Translations under genes and position numbers: made by a program
The notes under the pieces: generated by a model
Database searches by the model: none
What the model was told of the DNA's origin: nothing
What the model saw: only the letters and a program-made list of their open reading frames with translations
NCBI GenBank assembly: GCA_947650365.1
Contig: OX393553.1
Span: forward strand, 42,269,949 to 42,333,948
DNA: 64,000 nt
Direction: 5' to 3'
From: Chamaelirium japonicum
Taxonomy: Eukaryota > Streptophyta > Magnoliopsida > Liliales > Melanthiaceae
Shown: piece by piece, positions 1 through 13,720 of the stretch
Layout of the letters: each line of letters begins with the position of its first letter
Numbering within the stretch: the stretch's first letter is position 1

Positions 1-1230
1 TATTAATGAATTAGAATGGATCGTGCGAATGAATTAGAATGGATAGTACGAATGAATTAGAATGGATCGTATGAATGAATTAGAATTGATACATACGAAT
101 GAATTAGAATGGATCGTATGAATGAATTAGATTGGATCATATGAATGAATTAGAATGGATCGTGCGTCGTACGAATGAATTAGAATGGATACTATTAATG
201 AATTAGAATGGATCATGCGAATGAATTAGAATGGATCGTACGAATGAATTAGAATGACTCGTATGAATGAATTAGAATGGATACATACGAATGAATTAGA
301 ATTGATCGTATGAATGAATTAGATTGGATCGTATGAATGAATTAGAATGGATCGTGTGTCGTACGAATGAATTAGAATGGATCGTATTAATGAATTAGAA
401 TGGATCGTGCGAATGAATTAGAATAGATCGTACGAATGAATTAGAATGGATCGTATGAATGAATTAGAATGGATACATACGAATGAATTAGAATGGATCG
501 TATGAATGAATTAGATTGGATCGTATGAATGAATTAGAATTGATCGTGCGTCGTACGACTGAATTAGAATGGATCGTATTAATGAATTAGAATGGATCGT
601 GCGAAATAATTAGAAAGGATCGTACGAATGAATTAGAACGGATAGTATGAATGAATTAGAATGGATACATACGAATGAATTAGAATGGATCGTATGAATG
701 AATTAGATTGGATCGTATGAATGAATTAGAATGGATCGTGCGAATGAATTAGAATGGATCGTACGAATGAATTAGAATGGATCGTATGAATGAATTAGAA
801 TAGATTGTATGAATGAATTAGAATGGATCATACGAATGAGTAAGAATGGATCGTGAGAATGAATTAGAATGGATCGTACGAATGAATTAGAATGGATCGT
901 ATGAATGAATTAGAATGGATACATACGAATGAATTAGAATGGATCGTATGAATGAATTACATTGGATCGTATGAATGAATTAGAATGGATCGTGCGTCGT
1001 ACGAATGAATTAGAATGGATCGTATTAATGAATTAGAATGGATCGTGCGAATGAATTAGAATGGATCATACGAATGAATTAGAATGGATCGTATGAATGA
1101 TTTAGAATGGATACATACGAATAAATTAGAATGGATCGTATGAATGAATTAGATTGGATCGCATGAATGAATTAGAATGGATCGTGCGTCGTACGAATGA
1201 ATTAGAATGGATCGTATTAATGAATGGATC
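1..1230 (+). repeat. 192-bp higher-order repeat (8 units), set 1
   Basis: The 30-bp marker unit (linker CGTGCGTCGTAC or CGTGTGTCGT) starts its linker at 161, 353, 545, 991 and 1183. Intervals are 192, 192, 446 and 192 bp. The period is six 23-bp units plus one 24-bp unit (linker ACATAC) and one 30-bp unit. Internal markers recur in order: TATTAATG, CGTGCG, CGTACG, CGTATG, ACATACG and ATTAGATTGG. The 446-bp gap shows a local rearrangement. Confidence 0.93.
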
Positions 1231-2230
1231 GTACGAATGAAATAGAATGTACAAAATCCATTCGTACGAATGAATTAGAATGGATCGTATGAATGAATTA
1301 GAATGGATCGTGCGAATGAATAAGAATGGATCGTACGAATGAATTAGAATGGATTGTACGAATGAGTTAGAATGAATCATATGAATGAATTAGAATGCAT
1401 ACATTCGTGCAAAAGAATTAGAATGGATTGTATGAATGAATTAGAATGGATCGTGCGAATGAATTAGAAAGGATCGTACGAATGAATTAGAATGGATACA
1501 TTCGTGCGAATGAATTAGAATGGATCGTGCGAATGAATTAGAATGGATCGTATGAATGAATTAGAATGGATCGTATGAATGAATTAGAATGGATCGTGCG
1601 AATGAATTAGAATGGATCGTGCGAATGAATTAGAATGGATCGTACGATACGAATGAAATATAATGGGTCGTACAAAGGAATTAGAATGGATCGTACGAAG
1701 GAATTAGACTGGATCGTACGAAGGAATTAGAGTGGATCATACGAATGAATTAGAATGGATACATTCGTGCGAATGAATTAGAATGGATCGGACATACGAA
1801 TGAATTAGAATGGATACATTCGTGCGAATGAATTAGAATGGATCGTATGAATGAATTAGAATGGATCGTACTTATGAATTAGAATGGATCGTACGAATAA
1901 ATTAGAATGGATCGTATTAATGAATTAGATTGGATCGTATGGATGAATTCAAATAGATCGTGCGAATGAAATAGAATGGATACAAATGAATTAGAATGGA
2001 TCATACGAATGAATTAGAATGGATCGTATGAGTGAATTCGAATGGATCGTGTGAATGAATTAGAATGGATTGTACGAAAGAATTAGAATGGATCGTGCTA
2101 ATGAGTAATAATGGATCGTACGAATGAATTAGAATGGATCGTATGAATGAATTAGAACAAAGGAATTAGAATGGATCGTTTGAAGGAATTAGAATGGATC
2201 GTACGGAGGAATTAGAATAGATCGCATACA
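1..2230 (+). repeat. + oriented satellite block
   Basis: The core reads on the + strand throughout. The first 1.2 kb is organised in 192-bp higher-order units. After that come ordinary 23-bp units with scattered 28-bp units. The block ends at a switch within GCATAC. It corresponds to 46904-49070 in copy B. Confidence 0.95.
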
Positions 2231-3572
2231 ATCCATTCTAATTCATTCGCACGATCCATTCGAATTCACCCATACGATCCATTCTAATTCATTCGTATGA
2301 TCCATTCTAATTAATTTGTATCCATTCTATTTAATTCGCACGATCCATTCGAATTCATTCGCATGATCCATTCTAATTCATTCATCCGATCCATTCTAAT
2401 TCATTCATACATTCCATTCTAATTCTTTCACACGATCCACTCTAATTCATTTATACGATCCATTCTAATTCCTTCGTCCGATCCATTCTAAATCCTTTGT
2501 TCTAAGTCATTCATACGATCCATTCAAATTCATTCGTACGATCCATTCTTACTCATTAGCACGATCCATTCTAATTCATTCGTACAATCCATTCTAATTC
2601 ATTCGCACGATCCATTCGAATTCACTCATACGATCCATTCTAATTCATTCGTATGATCCATTCTAATTCATTTGTATCCATTCTATTTCATTCGCACGAT
2701 CCATTCGAATTCATTCATACGATCCAATCTACTTCATTCATACGATCCATTCTAATTCATTCGTACGATCCATTCTAATTCATAAGTACGATCCATTCTA
2801 ATTCATTCGTACGATCCATTCTAATTCATTCATACGATCCATTCTAATTCATTCGCACGAATATATCCATTCTAATTCATTCGTACGTACGATAAATTCT
2901 AATTCATTCGCACGAATGTATCCATTCTAGTTCATTCGTACGATCCATTCTAATTCCTTCGTACGATCCATTCTAATTCCTTCATACGATCCATTCTAAG
3001 TCCTTTGTACGACCCATTATATTTCATTCGTATCATACGATCCATTCTAATTCATTAATACAATTCATTCGTACGATCCATTCTAATTCATTCGCACGAT
3101 CCATTCTAATTCATTCGCACGAATGTATCCAATCTAATTCATTCGTACGATCCATTCTAATTCATTTGCACGATCCATTCTAATTCATTTATACAATCCA
3201 TTCTAATTCTTTTGCACGAATATATCCATTCTAATTCATTCATACGATCCATTCTAATTCATTCGTACAATCCATTCTAATTCATTCGTACGATCCATTA
3301 TAATTCATTCGCACGATCCATTCTAATTCTTTCATACGATCCATTCTAATTCATTCGTACGAATGAATCCATTCTAATTCATTCGTACAATCCATTCTAT
3401 TTCATTCGTACGATCCATTCTAAGTCATTCGTATGATCCATTCTAATTCATTCACACGATCCATTCTAATTCATTCGTACGATCCATTCTAATTCATTCG
3501 CACGAATGTATCCATTCTAATTTGTTCGTACGCGTACGATCCATTCTAATTCATTCATACGGTCCATTCTAA
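2231..3572 (-). repeat. - oriented satellite block
   Basis: The core reads on the - strand. Compared with the matching copy B stretch (49071-50491), this copy lacks 69 bp (three units) just after the switch. It contains 28-bp units marked by GCACGAATGTATCC. Confidence 0.93.
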
Positions 3573-3670
3573 CGTACGAATGAATTAGAGTGGATCATAC
3601 GAAGGAATTAGAATGGATCGTACGAAGGAATTAGAATGGATCGTACGAATGAATTAGAATGGATACATTC
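3573..3670 (+). repeat. Short + island
   Basis: About four + units lie between two - blocks. The right switch sits in the linker of a 28-bp unit, where ACATTCGTAC can be read as either orientation. It is conserved at 50492-50590. Confidence 0.9.
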
Positions 3671-4710
3671 GTACAATCCATTCTAATTAATTCGTACGAT
3701 CCATTCTAATTCATTCGCACGAATGTATCCATTCTAATTCATTCGAACGATCCATTCTAATTCCTTCGTACGATCCATTCTTACTCATTAGCACGATCCA
3801 TTCTAATTCATTCGTACAATCCATTCTAATTCATTCGCACGATCCATTCTAATTCATTCATATGATCCATTCCAATTCATTCGCACGATCCATTCTAATT
3901 CATTCGCACGATCCATTCTAATTCATTTGTACGATCCATTCTAATTCCTTCGTACGATCCATTCTTACTCATTCGTACGATCCATTCTAATTCATTCGCA
4001 CGATCCATTCTAATTCATTCGCACGATCCATTCTAATTCATTCGTACGATCCATTCTAATTCCTTTGTACGACCCATTATATTTCATTCGTATGATCCAT
4101 TCTAATTCCTTTGTACTATCTATTCTAATTCATAAATACGATCCATTCTAATTCATTCGTACGATCCATTCTAATTCATTCGTACGATCCATTCTAATTC
4201 AATCGTACGATCCATTCTAATTCATTCGCACAATCTATTCTAATTCATTCATACGATCCATTCTAATTCATTCGCACGATCCATTCTAATTCATTCGTAC
4301 GATCCATTCTAATTCATTCGTACGATCCATTCTTACTCATTCATACGAGCTATTCTAATTCATCCGCACGAAGGTATCCATTCTAATTCATTCATACGAT
4401 CCATTCTAATTCCTTCGTACGATCCATTCTAATTCCTTCGTACGATCCATTCTAATTCATTCATACGATCCATTCTAATTCTTTCGTATGATCCATTCTA
4501 ATTCCTTCGTACGATCCATTCTAATTCGTTTGTTCTAATTCATTCGTACGATCCATTCTGATTCATTCGTACGATTCATTCTAATTCAATCCATTCTAAT
4601 TCATTCGTACGATCCATTCTTGCTCATTTGTACGATCCATTCTAATTCATTCCATTCTAATTCATTCCATTCGTACTCATTCGTACGATCCATTCTAATT
4701 CATTCCATTC
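3671..4710 (-). repeat. - oriented block with 15-bp contracted units
   Basis: These are ordinary - units until about 4585. From there to 4710 several units lack the 8-base CGTACGAT stretch, leaving 15-bp spacing (CCATTCTAATTCATT). The block ends on the palindrome CCATTCGAATGG, where orientation flips. It matches 50591-51629. Confidence 0.92.
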
Positions 4711-5260
4711 GAATGGATTGTATGAATGAATTAGAATGGATCGTATGAATGAATTAGAATGGATCGTACGAATGAATTAGAATGGATCGTACGAATGAAT
4801 TAGAATGGATACATTCGTGCGAATGAATTAGAATGGATCGTACAAATGAGTAAGAATGGATCATACGAATAAAATAGAATGGATTGTACGAATGAATTAG
4901 AATGGATTCATTCGTGCGAATGAATTAGAATGGATCGTGCGAATGAATTAGAATGGATCGTATGAATGAATTAGAATGGATACATTCGTGCGAATGAATT
5001 GGAATGGATCGTACGAATGAATTAGAATGGATCGTACTTATGAATTAGAATGGATCGTACAAAGGAATTAGAATGGATCATACGAATGAAATATAATGGG
5101 TCGTACAAAGGATTTAGAATGGATCGTGCGAATGAATTAGAATGGATCGTGCGATAAGAATGGATCGTACGAATGAAATAGAATAGATCGTACGAATGAA
5201 ATAGAATAGATCGTATGAATGAATTTGGATCGTGCTAATGAATTAGAATGGATCGTACGA
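4711..5260 (+). repeat. + oriented satellite block
   Basis: These are + units with 28-bp markers near 4805, 4905 and 4985 and a few contracted units near 5150-5230. The block ends in GGATCGTACGA, then CCATTCT. It matches 51630-52211. Confidence 0.92.
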
Positions 5261-6070
5261 CCATTCTAATTAATTCATACGATCCATTCTAATTCATTCG
5301 TACGACGCACGATCCATTCTAATTCATTCATACGATCCAATCTAATTCATTTGTACAATCCATTCTATTTCATTCGTACGATCCATTCTTACTCATTCGT
5401 ATGATCCATTCTAATTCATTAGCACGAATGTATCCATTCCAATTCATTCGTACGATCCATTCTAATTCATTCGCACGATCCATTCTAATTCATTCGCACA
5501 ATCTATTCTAATTCATTCATACGATCCATTCTAATTCATTCGCACGAATGTATCCATTCTAATTCATTCGTACGATCCAATCTAATTCCTTCGTACGAAT
5601 GTATCCACCATTCTTACTCATTCGTACGATCCATTCTAATTCATTCGCACGAATGTATCCATTCTAATTTATTCGTACGATCCATTCTAATTCATTCGTA
5701 CGATCCATTCTAATTCATTCGTATGATCTATTCTAATTCATTCGCACGAATGTATCCACTCTAATTCATTTGTACGATCCATTCTAATTCATTAGTACGA
5801 TCAATTCTAATTCATTCGTACGATCCATTCTAATTCATTCGTACGATCTATTCTAATTCATTCGTACAATCCATTCTAATTCATTCGCACGATCCATTCT
5901 AATTCATTCGCACGATCCATTCTAATTCATTCGTACAATCCATTCTTACTCATTCGTATGATCCATTCTAATTCATTCGAACGAATGTATCCATTCTAAT
6001 TCGATCCATTCTAATTCAATCGCACGATCCATTCTAATTCCTTCGTACGATCCATTCTAATTCCTTCGTA
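5261..6070 (-). repeat. - oriented satellite block
   Basis: It carries the reverse form of the 30-bp marker (GTACGACGCACG) near 5300 and an odd short unit near 5603. It matches 52212-53118. A third relative lies at about 26.0-26.56 kb. Confidence 0.92.
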
Positions 6071-6800
6071 CTTATGAATTTGAATGGATCATACGAATGA
6101 AATAGAATGGATCGTACGAAGGAATTAGAATGGATCGTACGAAGGAATAAGAATGGATCGTATGAATGAAATAGAATGGATCGTACGAATGAATTAGAAT
6201 GGATCGTAATAATGGATCGTACGTATGAATTTGTACGTATGAATGAATTAGAATGGATCGTATGAATGAATTAGAATGGATCGTGCGAATGAATTAGAAT
6301 GGATCGTACGATACGAATGAAATATAATGGGTCGTACAAAGGAATTAGAATGGATCGTACGAATGAATTAGAATAGATTGTGCGAATGAATTAGAATGGA
6401 TCGTACGAATGAGTAAGAATCGATCGTACGAATGAAATAGAATGGATTGTACGAATGAATTAGAATGTATCGTACGAAAGAATTAGAATGGATTGTATGA
6501 ATGAATTAGAATGGATCGTATGAATGAATTAGAATGGATCGTGCGAATGAATGAGAATGGATCGTACGAATGAATTAGAATGGATCGCACGAATGAATTA
6601 GAATGGATCGTACGAATAAATTAGATTGGATCGTATGAATGAATTAGAATGGATACATTCGTGCGAATGAATTAGAATGGATCCTACGAATGAGTAAGAA
6701 TGGATCATACGGAATGAATTAGAATGGATCGTATGAATGAATTAGAATGGATCGTGCGAATGAATTAGAATGGAACGTACGTACGAAGGAATTAGAATGT
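6071..6800 (+). repeat. + oriented satellite block
   Basis: The block starts with CTTATGAATT after a CGTA switch. It includes irregular units near 6205-6240 (GTAATAATGG, then GTACGTATGAATTTG). It matches 53119-53887. Confidence 0.92.
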
Positions 6801-9029
6801 ATGATCCATTCTAATTCATTCGTACAATCCATTCTATTTCATTCGTACGATCCATTCTTACTCATTCGTACGATCCATTCTAATTCATTCGCATGAATGT
6901 ATCCATTCTAATTCATTCGTACGATCCATTCTAATTCATTCGTACGATCCATTCTAATTCATTCGTATGATCCATTCTAATTTATTCGCACGATCCATTC
7001 TAATTCATTTGTACGATCCATTCTAATTCATTCGCACGAATGTATCCATTCTAATTCATTCGTACAATCCATTCTAATTCATTCCGACGATCCATTCTAA
7101 TTCCTTCATACGATCCATTCTAATTCCTTCGCACGATCCATTCTAATTCATTCGTACGATCCATTCAAATTCATTCGCACGAATGTATCCATTCTAATTC
7201 ATTTGTACGATCTATTCTATTTCATTTGTACGATTCATTCTAATTCATACAAACCATTCTATTTCATTCATACGATCCATTCTAATTCATTCGTACGATC
7301 CATTCTAATTCATTCGTACGATCCATTCAAATTCATTCGCATGATCAATTCTAGTTCATTCATACAATCCATTCTAATTCTTTCACATGATCCATTCTAA
7401 TTCATTCGTACGATCCATTCTACTTCATTCGTACGATCCATTCTAATTCATTCGCACGAATGTATCCATTCTAATTCATTCGTACGATCCATTCTAATTC
7501 ATTCGCACAATCTAATCTAATTCATTCATACGATCCATTCTAATTCTTTCGTACGATCCATTCTAATTCATTTGTACGATCCATTCTAATTCATTCGCAC
7601 GATCCATTCTAATTCATTCATACGATCCAATCTAATTCATTCATACGATCTATTCTAATTCATTCGCACGAATGTATCTATCTATTTCATTCGTATGATC
7701 AATTCTAATTCATTCGTACGATCCATTCTAATTCATTCGTACGATCCATTCTAATTCATTCGCACGATCCATTCAATTTCATTCATACGATCCAATCTAA
7801 TTCATTCATATGATCCATTCTAATTCATTCGCACAATCTATTCTAATTCATTCGTACAATCCATTCTAATTCATTCGCACGAATGTATCCATTCTAATTC
7901 CTTCGTACAATCCATTCTAATTCATTCGTATAATCCATTCTAATTCATTCGCACAATCTATTCTAATTCATTCGCACGAATGTATCGATTCTAATTCATC
8001 CGTATGATCTATTCTAATTCATTCGCACGAATGTATCCATTCTAATTCATTCGTACGAACCATTCTAATTCATTCGTACGATCCATTCTAATTCATTCGT
8101 ACGATCCATTCTAATTCATTCGCACAATCTATTCTAATTCATTCGTACGATCCATTCTAATTCATTCGCACGATCCATTCTAATTCATTCGTACGATCCA
8201 TTCTATTCCATTCGTACGATCCATTCTAATTCATTCGTACAATCCATTCTATTTCATTCGTACGATCCATTCTTACTCATTCGTACGATCTATTTTAATT
8301 CATTCGTACGATCCATTCTAATTCATTTGTACAATCCATTCTATTTCATTCGTACGATCCATTCTTACTCATTCGTATGATCCATTCTAATTCATTCACA
8401 CGAATGTATCCATTCTAATTCATACGTACGATCCATTCTAATTCATTCGTACAATCCATTCTATTTCATTCGTACGATCCATTCTTACTCATTCGTATGA
8501 TCCATTCTAATTCATTCGCACAATCTATTCTAATTCATTCGTACGATCCATTCTAATTCATTCGCACGAATGTATCCATTCTAATTCATTCGTACGATCC
8601 ATTCTTATTCATTTATACGATCCAATCTAATTCATTCATACAATCCATTCTAATTCATTCGTACGATCTATTCTAATTCATTCGTACGATCCATTCTAAC
8701 TCATTTGCACGAATATATCCATTCTAATTCATTCGTACGATCCATTCTAATTCCTTCGTAAGATCCATTCTAATTCATTCGTACGATCCATTCTAATTCA
8801 TTCATACGATCCATTCTAATTCATTCGCCCCGATCCATTCTAATTCATTCGCACGAATGAATCTATTCTAATTTATTCGTACAATCCATTCTATTTCATT
8901 CGTATGATCCATTCTTACTCATTCGTACGATCCATTCTAATTCATTCGCAAGAATGTATCCATTCTAATTCATTCGTACGATCCATTCCAATTCATTCGC
9001 ATGATCCATTCTAATTCATTCGCACGATC
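6801..9029 (-). repeat. - oriented satellite block
   Basis: This is a continuous - array of about 2.2 kb. Repeated 4-unit cassettes (CTATTTC, then CTTACTC units) occur at about 6825-6900, 8240-8290, 8335-8410, 8450-8520 and 8870-8960. It matches 53888-55971. The block ends in CGATCGTACG. Confidence 0.93.
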
Positions 9030-9813
9030 GTACGAATAAAATAGAATAAATTAGAATGAAGGAATTAGAATGGATCGTGCGAATGAATAAGAATGGATCG
9101 TACGAAGGAATTAGAATGGATCGTATGAATGAATTAGAATGGATCGTACGAATGAAATATAATGGATCGGACGAATGAATTAGAAGGGATCGTACGAATG
9201 AATTAGAATGGATCGTATGAATGAATTAGATTGGATCGTATGAATGAATTAGAATGGATCGTGCGTCTTGCGAATGAATTAGAATGGATCGTATTAATGA
9301 ATTAGAATGGATCGTGCGAATGAATTAGAATGGATCGTACGAATGAATTAGAATGGATGGTACGAAGGAATTAGAATGGATCGTACGAATGAATTAGAAT
9401 GGATCGTAATAATGGATCGTACGTATAAATTTGTACGTATGAATGAATTAGAATGGATCGAATTAGAATGGATCGTACGAAGGAATTAGAATGGATCGTA
9501 TGAATGAATTAGAATGGATACATACGAATGAATTAGAATGGATCGTATGAATGAATTAGAATGGATCGTATGAATGAATTAGATTGGATCGTACGAATGA
9601 ATTAGAATAGATCGTATTAATGAATTAGAATGGATCGTGCGAATGAATTAGAATGGATCGTACGAATGAATTAGAATGGATCGTACGAAGGAATTAGAAT
9701 GGATCGTATGAATGAATTAGAATGGGTCGTAATAATGGATCGTACGTATGAATTTGTATGTATGAATGAATTAGAATGGATCGAATTAGAATGGATCGTA
9801 CGAAGGAATTAGA
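9030..9813 (+). repeat. + oriented satellite block
   Basis: It opens with unusual shortened units (AATAAAATAGAATAAATTAG) shared with 55972. It contains a 30-bp-type unit near 9260 and paired irregular units (GTAATAATGG) near 9410 and 9730. It matches 55972-56742. Confidence 0.92.
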
Positions 9814-10270
9814 CGTACGATCCATTCTAATTCATTCGTACGATCCATTCTTACTCATTCGTACGATCCATTCTAATTCATTCGCACGAATGAATTAGAA
9901 TGGATTGTAAGAATGAATTAGAATTGATCGTACGAATTAATTAGAATGGATCGTACGAATGAATTAAAATAGATTGTATGAATGAATTAGAATGAATCAT
10001 GTCAAAGAATTAGAATGGATTGTATGAATGAATTAGAATGGATCGTATGAATGAATTAGAATGGATCGTGCGAATGAATTAGAATGGATTGTACGAATTA
10101 ATTAGAATGGATCGTATGAATGAATTAAAATAGATCGTGCGAATGAATTAGAATGGATCGTATGAATGAATTAGAATAGATTGTACGAATGAATTAGAAT
10201 GGATCGTGTGCATTCGTACGATCCATTCTAATTAATTCGTACGATCGTGCTAGTGAATTAGAATGGATAT
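9814..10270. repeat. Cluster of four orientation switches
   Basis: The order is - (9814-9887), + (9888-10210), - (10211-10243), + (10244-10270). The shortest pieces are about one unit long. Switches fall on palindromic linkers such as CATTCGCACGAATG. The same cluster is present at 56743-57200, so it predates the large duplication. Confidence 0.9.
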
Positions 10271-11662
10271 ATTCGTACGATCCATTTTAATTCCTTCGTA
10301 CGATCCATTCTAATTCCTTCATACGATCCATTCTAATTCCTTTGTACGACCCATTATATTTCATTCGTATGATCCATTCTAATTCCTTCGTACGATCCAT
10401 TCTTATTCATTGCCATTAATGTATCCATTCTAATTCATACGTACGATCCATTATAATTCATTTATACGATCCAATCTAATTCATTCATACAATCCATTCA
10501 AATTCATTCGCACGAATTTATCCATTCTAATTCATTCGTACGATCCATTCTAATTCATTCGCATGAATGAATCCATTCTAATTCATTCGTATGATCAATT
10601 CTAATTCACTAGCACGATCCATTCTAATTCATTCGCACGAATGTATCCATTCTAATTCATTCGTACGATCCATTCTAATTCCTTCATACGATCCATTCTA
10701 ATTCCTTTGCACGATCCATTCTAATTCCTTCATACGTACGATCCATTCTAATTCCTTCGTACGTACGATCCATTCTAATTAATTCGTACGATCCATTCTA
10801 ATTCATTCGCACGATCCATTCTAATTCATTCGCACGATCCATTCTAATTCATACGTACGATCCATTCTATTTCATTCGTACGATCCATTCTAATTAATTC
10901 GCATGATCCATTCTAATTCATTCGTACGATCCATTCTAATTCATTCATACGATCCATTCTAATTCATTCGCACAAATGTATGCATTCTAATTCATTCGTA
11001 CGATCCATTCTAATTTATTCGCACAATCTATTCTAATTCATTCATACGATCCATTCTAATTCATTCGCACGATCCATTCTAATTCATTCATAGGATCCAT
11101 TCTAATTCATTCGTATGATCCATTCTAATTCATTCGCACGATCCATTCTTACTCATTTGTACGATCCATTCTAATTCATTCGCACGATCCATTCTAATTC
11201 ATTAACACGATCCATTCTAATTCATTCGCACGATCCATTCTAATTCATTCGCACTCATACGATCCATTCTAATTCAGTCGCACGAATGTATCCATTCTAA
11301 TTCATTCGTACAATCCATTCTAATTCATTCGCACAATCTATTCTAATTCATTCGTACGATCAATTCTAATTCATTCGTACGATCCATTCTAATTCATTCG
11401 TACGATCTATTCTAATTCATTCGTACAATCCATTCTATTTCATTCGTACAATCCATTCTAATTCATTCGTACGATCTATTCTAATTCATTCGCACGATCC
11501 ATTCTAATTCATTCATACGATCCATTTTAATTCATTCGCACGAATGAATCCATTCTAATTCATTCATACAATCCATTCTATTTCATTCGCACGATCCATT
11601 CTAATTCATTCGTACGATCCATTCTAATTCATTCGCACGATCCATTCTAATTCATTCGTACG
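10271..11662 (-). repeat. - oriented satellite block
   Basis: This block of - units matches 57201-58932 but lacks about 504 bp relative to copy B, at about 10530-10565. The 10401-10530 part (CATTGCCATTAATG, then CATTTATACG and GAATTTATCC markers) has relatives at 16.5, 27.3, 31.2 and 57.4 kb. Confidence 0.91.
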
Positions 11663-11760
11663 TTAGAATGGATCGTATGAATGAATTAGAATGGATCGTA
11701 CGAATGAATTAGAGTGGATCGTACGAATGAATTAGAATGGATACATTCGTGCGAATGAAT

Positions 11761-13720
11761 TAGAATGGATCGTACGAAGGAATTAGAATGGATCGCATGA
11801 ATGAATTAGAATGGATATATTCGTGCAAATGAATTAGAATGGATCGTACGAATGAGTAAGAATGGATCGTACGAAAGAAATAGAATGGATCGTACGAATG
11901 AATTAGAATGGATAAATTCGTGCGAATAAATTAGAATGGATTGTATGAATGAATTAGATTGGATCGTATAAATGGATTAGAATAGATCGTACGCATGAAT
12001 TAGAATGGATACATTCATGGGAATGAATAAGAATGGATCGTACGAATGAATTAGAATGGATCGTACAAATGAATTAGAATGGATCGTACGAATGAATTAG
12101 AATGGATCGGACGAATGAAATAGAATGGATCGTACGTATGAATTAGAATGGGTCGTGCGAATGAATTAGAATGGATCGTGCGAATGAATTAGAATGGATC
12201 GTATGAATGAATTAGAATGGATCGTGCGAATGAATTAGAATGGATCATGCAAATGAATTAGAATGGATCGTACGTACGAAGGAATTAGAATGGATCGTGC
12301 GGAGGAATTAGAATGGATCGTACGAAGGAATTAGAATGGATCGTACGAATGAATTTGAATGAATACATTCGTGCGAATGAATTAGAATGGATCGTGCTAA
12401 TGAATTAGATATGATCATACGAATGAATTAGAATGGATACATTCAAGCGAATGAATTAGAATGGATCGTACGAAGGAATTAGAATGGATCGTACGTACGA
12501 AGGAATTAGAATAGATTGTGCGAATGAATTAGAATGGATTGTACGAATGAATTAGAATGGATCGTACGAAGGAATTAGAATGGATCGTACGAATGAATTA
12601 GAATAGATTGTGCGAATGAATTAGAATGGATACATTCGTGCGAATGATTTAGAATGGATCGTATGAATGAATTAGAATGGATCGTACGAATGAATTAGAA
12701 TGGATCGTATTAATGAATTAGAATGGATCGTACGAATGAATTAGAATGGATCGTACGAATGAATTAGAATGGATCGTACGAAGGAATTAGAATGGATCGC
12801 ACGAATGAATTAGAATGGATATATTCGTGCAAATGAATTAGAATGGATCGTACGAATGAGTAAGAATGGATCGTACGAAAGAAATAGAATGGATCGTACG
12901 AATGAATTAGAATGGATAAATTCGTGCGAATGAATTAGAATGGATTGTATGAATGAATTAGATTGGATCGTATAAATGGATTAGAATAGATCGTATGCAT
13001 GAATTAGAATGGATACATTCATGGGAATGAATAAGAATGGATCGTACGAATGAATTAGAATGGATCGTACAAATGAATTAGAATGGATCGTACGAATGAA
13101 TTAGAATGGATCGTACGAATGAAATAGAATGGATCGTACGTATGAATTAGAATGGGTCGTGCGAATGAATTAGAATGGATCGTACGAATGAATTAGAATG
13201 GATCGTATTAATGAATTAGAATGGATCGTACGAATGAATTAGAATGGATCGTACGAATGAATTAGAATGGATACATTCGTACGAATGAATTAGAATGGAT
13301 CGTACGAAGGAATTAGAATGGATCGCACGAATGAATTAGAATGGATATATTCGTGCAAATGAATTAGAATGGATCGTACGAATGAGTAAGAATGGATCGT
13401 ACGAAAGAAATAGAATGGATCGTACGAATGAATTAGAATGGATAAATTCGTGCAAATGAATTAGAATGGATTGTATGAATGAATTAGATTGGATCGTATA
13501 AATGGATTAGAATAGATCGTACGCATGAATTAGAATGGATACATTCATGGGAATGAATAAGAATGGATCGTACGAATGAATTAGAATGGATCGTACAAAT
13601 GAATTAGAATGGATCGTACGAATGAATTAGAATGGATCGTACGAATGAAATAGAATGGATCGTACGTATGAATTAGAATGGGTCGTGCGAATGAATTAGA
13701 ATGGATCGTGCGAATGAATT
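11761..13720 (+). repeat. Copy-A-specific triplicated block
   Basis: The marker ACATTCATGGG lies at 12011, 13015 and 13541, intervals of 1004 and 526 bp. Copy B has it once, at 59350. Each occurrence follows the same series: a GAGTAAG unit, a GAAAGAAATAG unit, an ATAAATTCGTGC linker, then ATTAGATTGG. All three share GTACGAAAGAAATAG where copy B has GTACGAATGAAATAG. The repeats differ from each other at about 1% of bases. Confidence 0.9.

Noticed and set aside
1126-1380. 84-codon open frame on - strand
   Set aside because: Same repeat translation, kept open by 24-, 28- and 30-bp units; not conserved as a frame in copy B beyond the shared DNA.
7203-7400. 65-codon open frame on + strand
   Set aside because: Repeat translation through units with altered TAA; no features of a gene.
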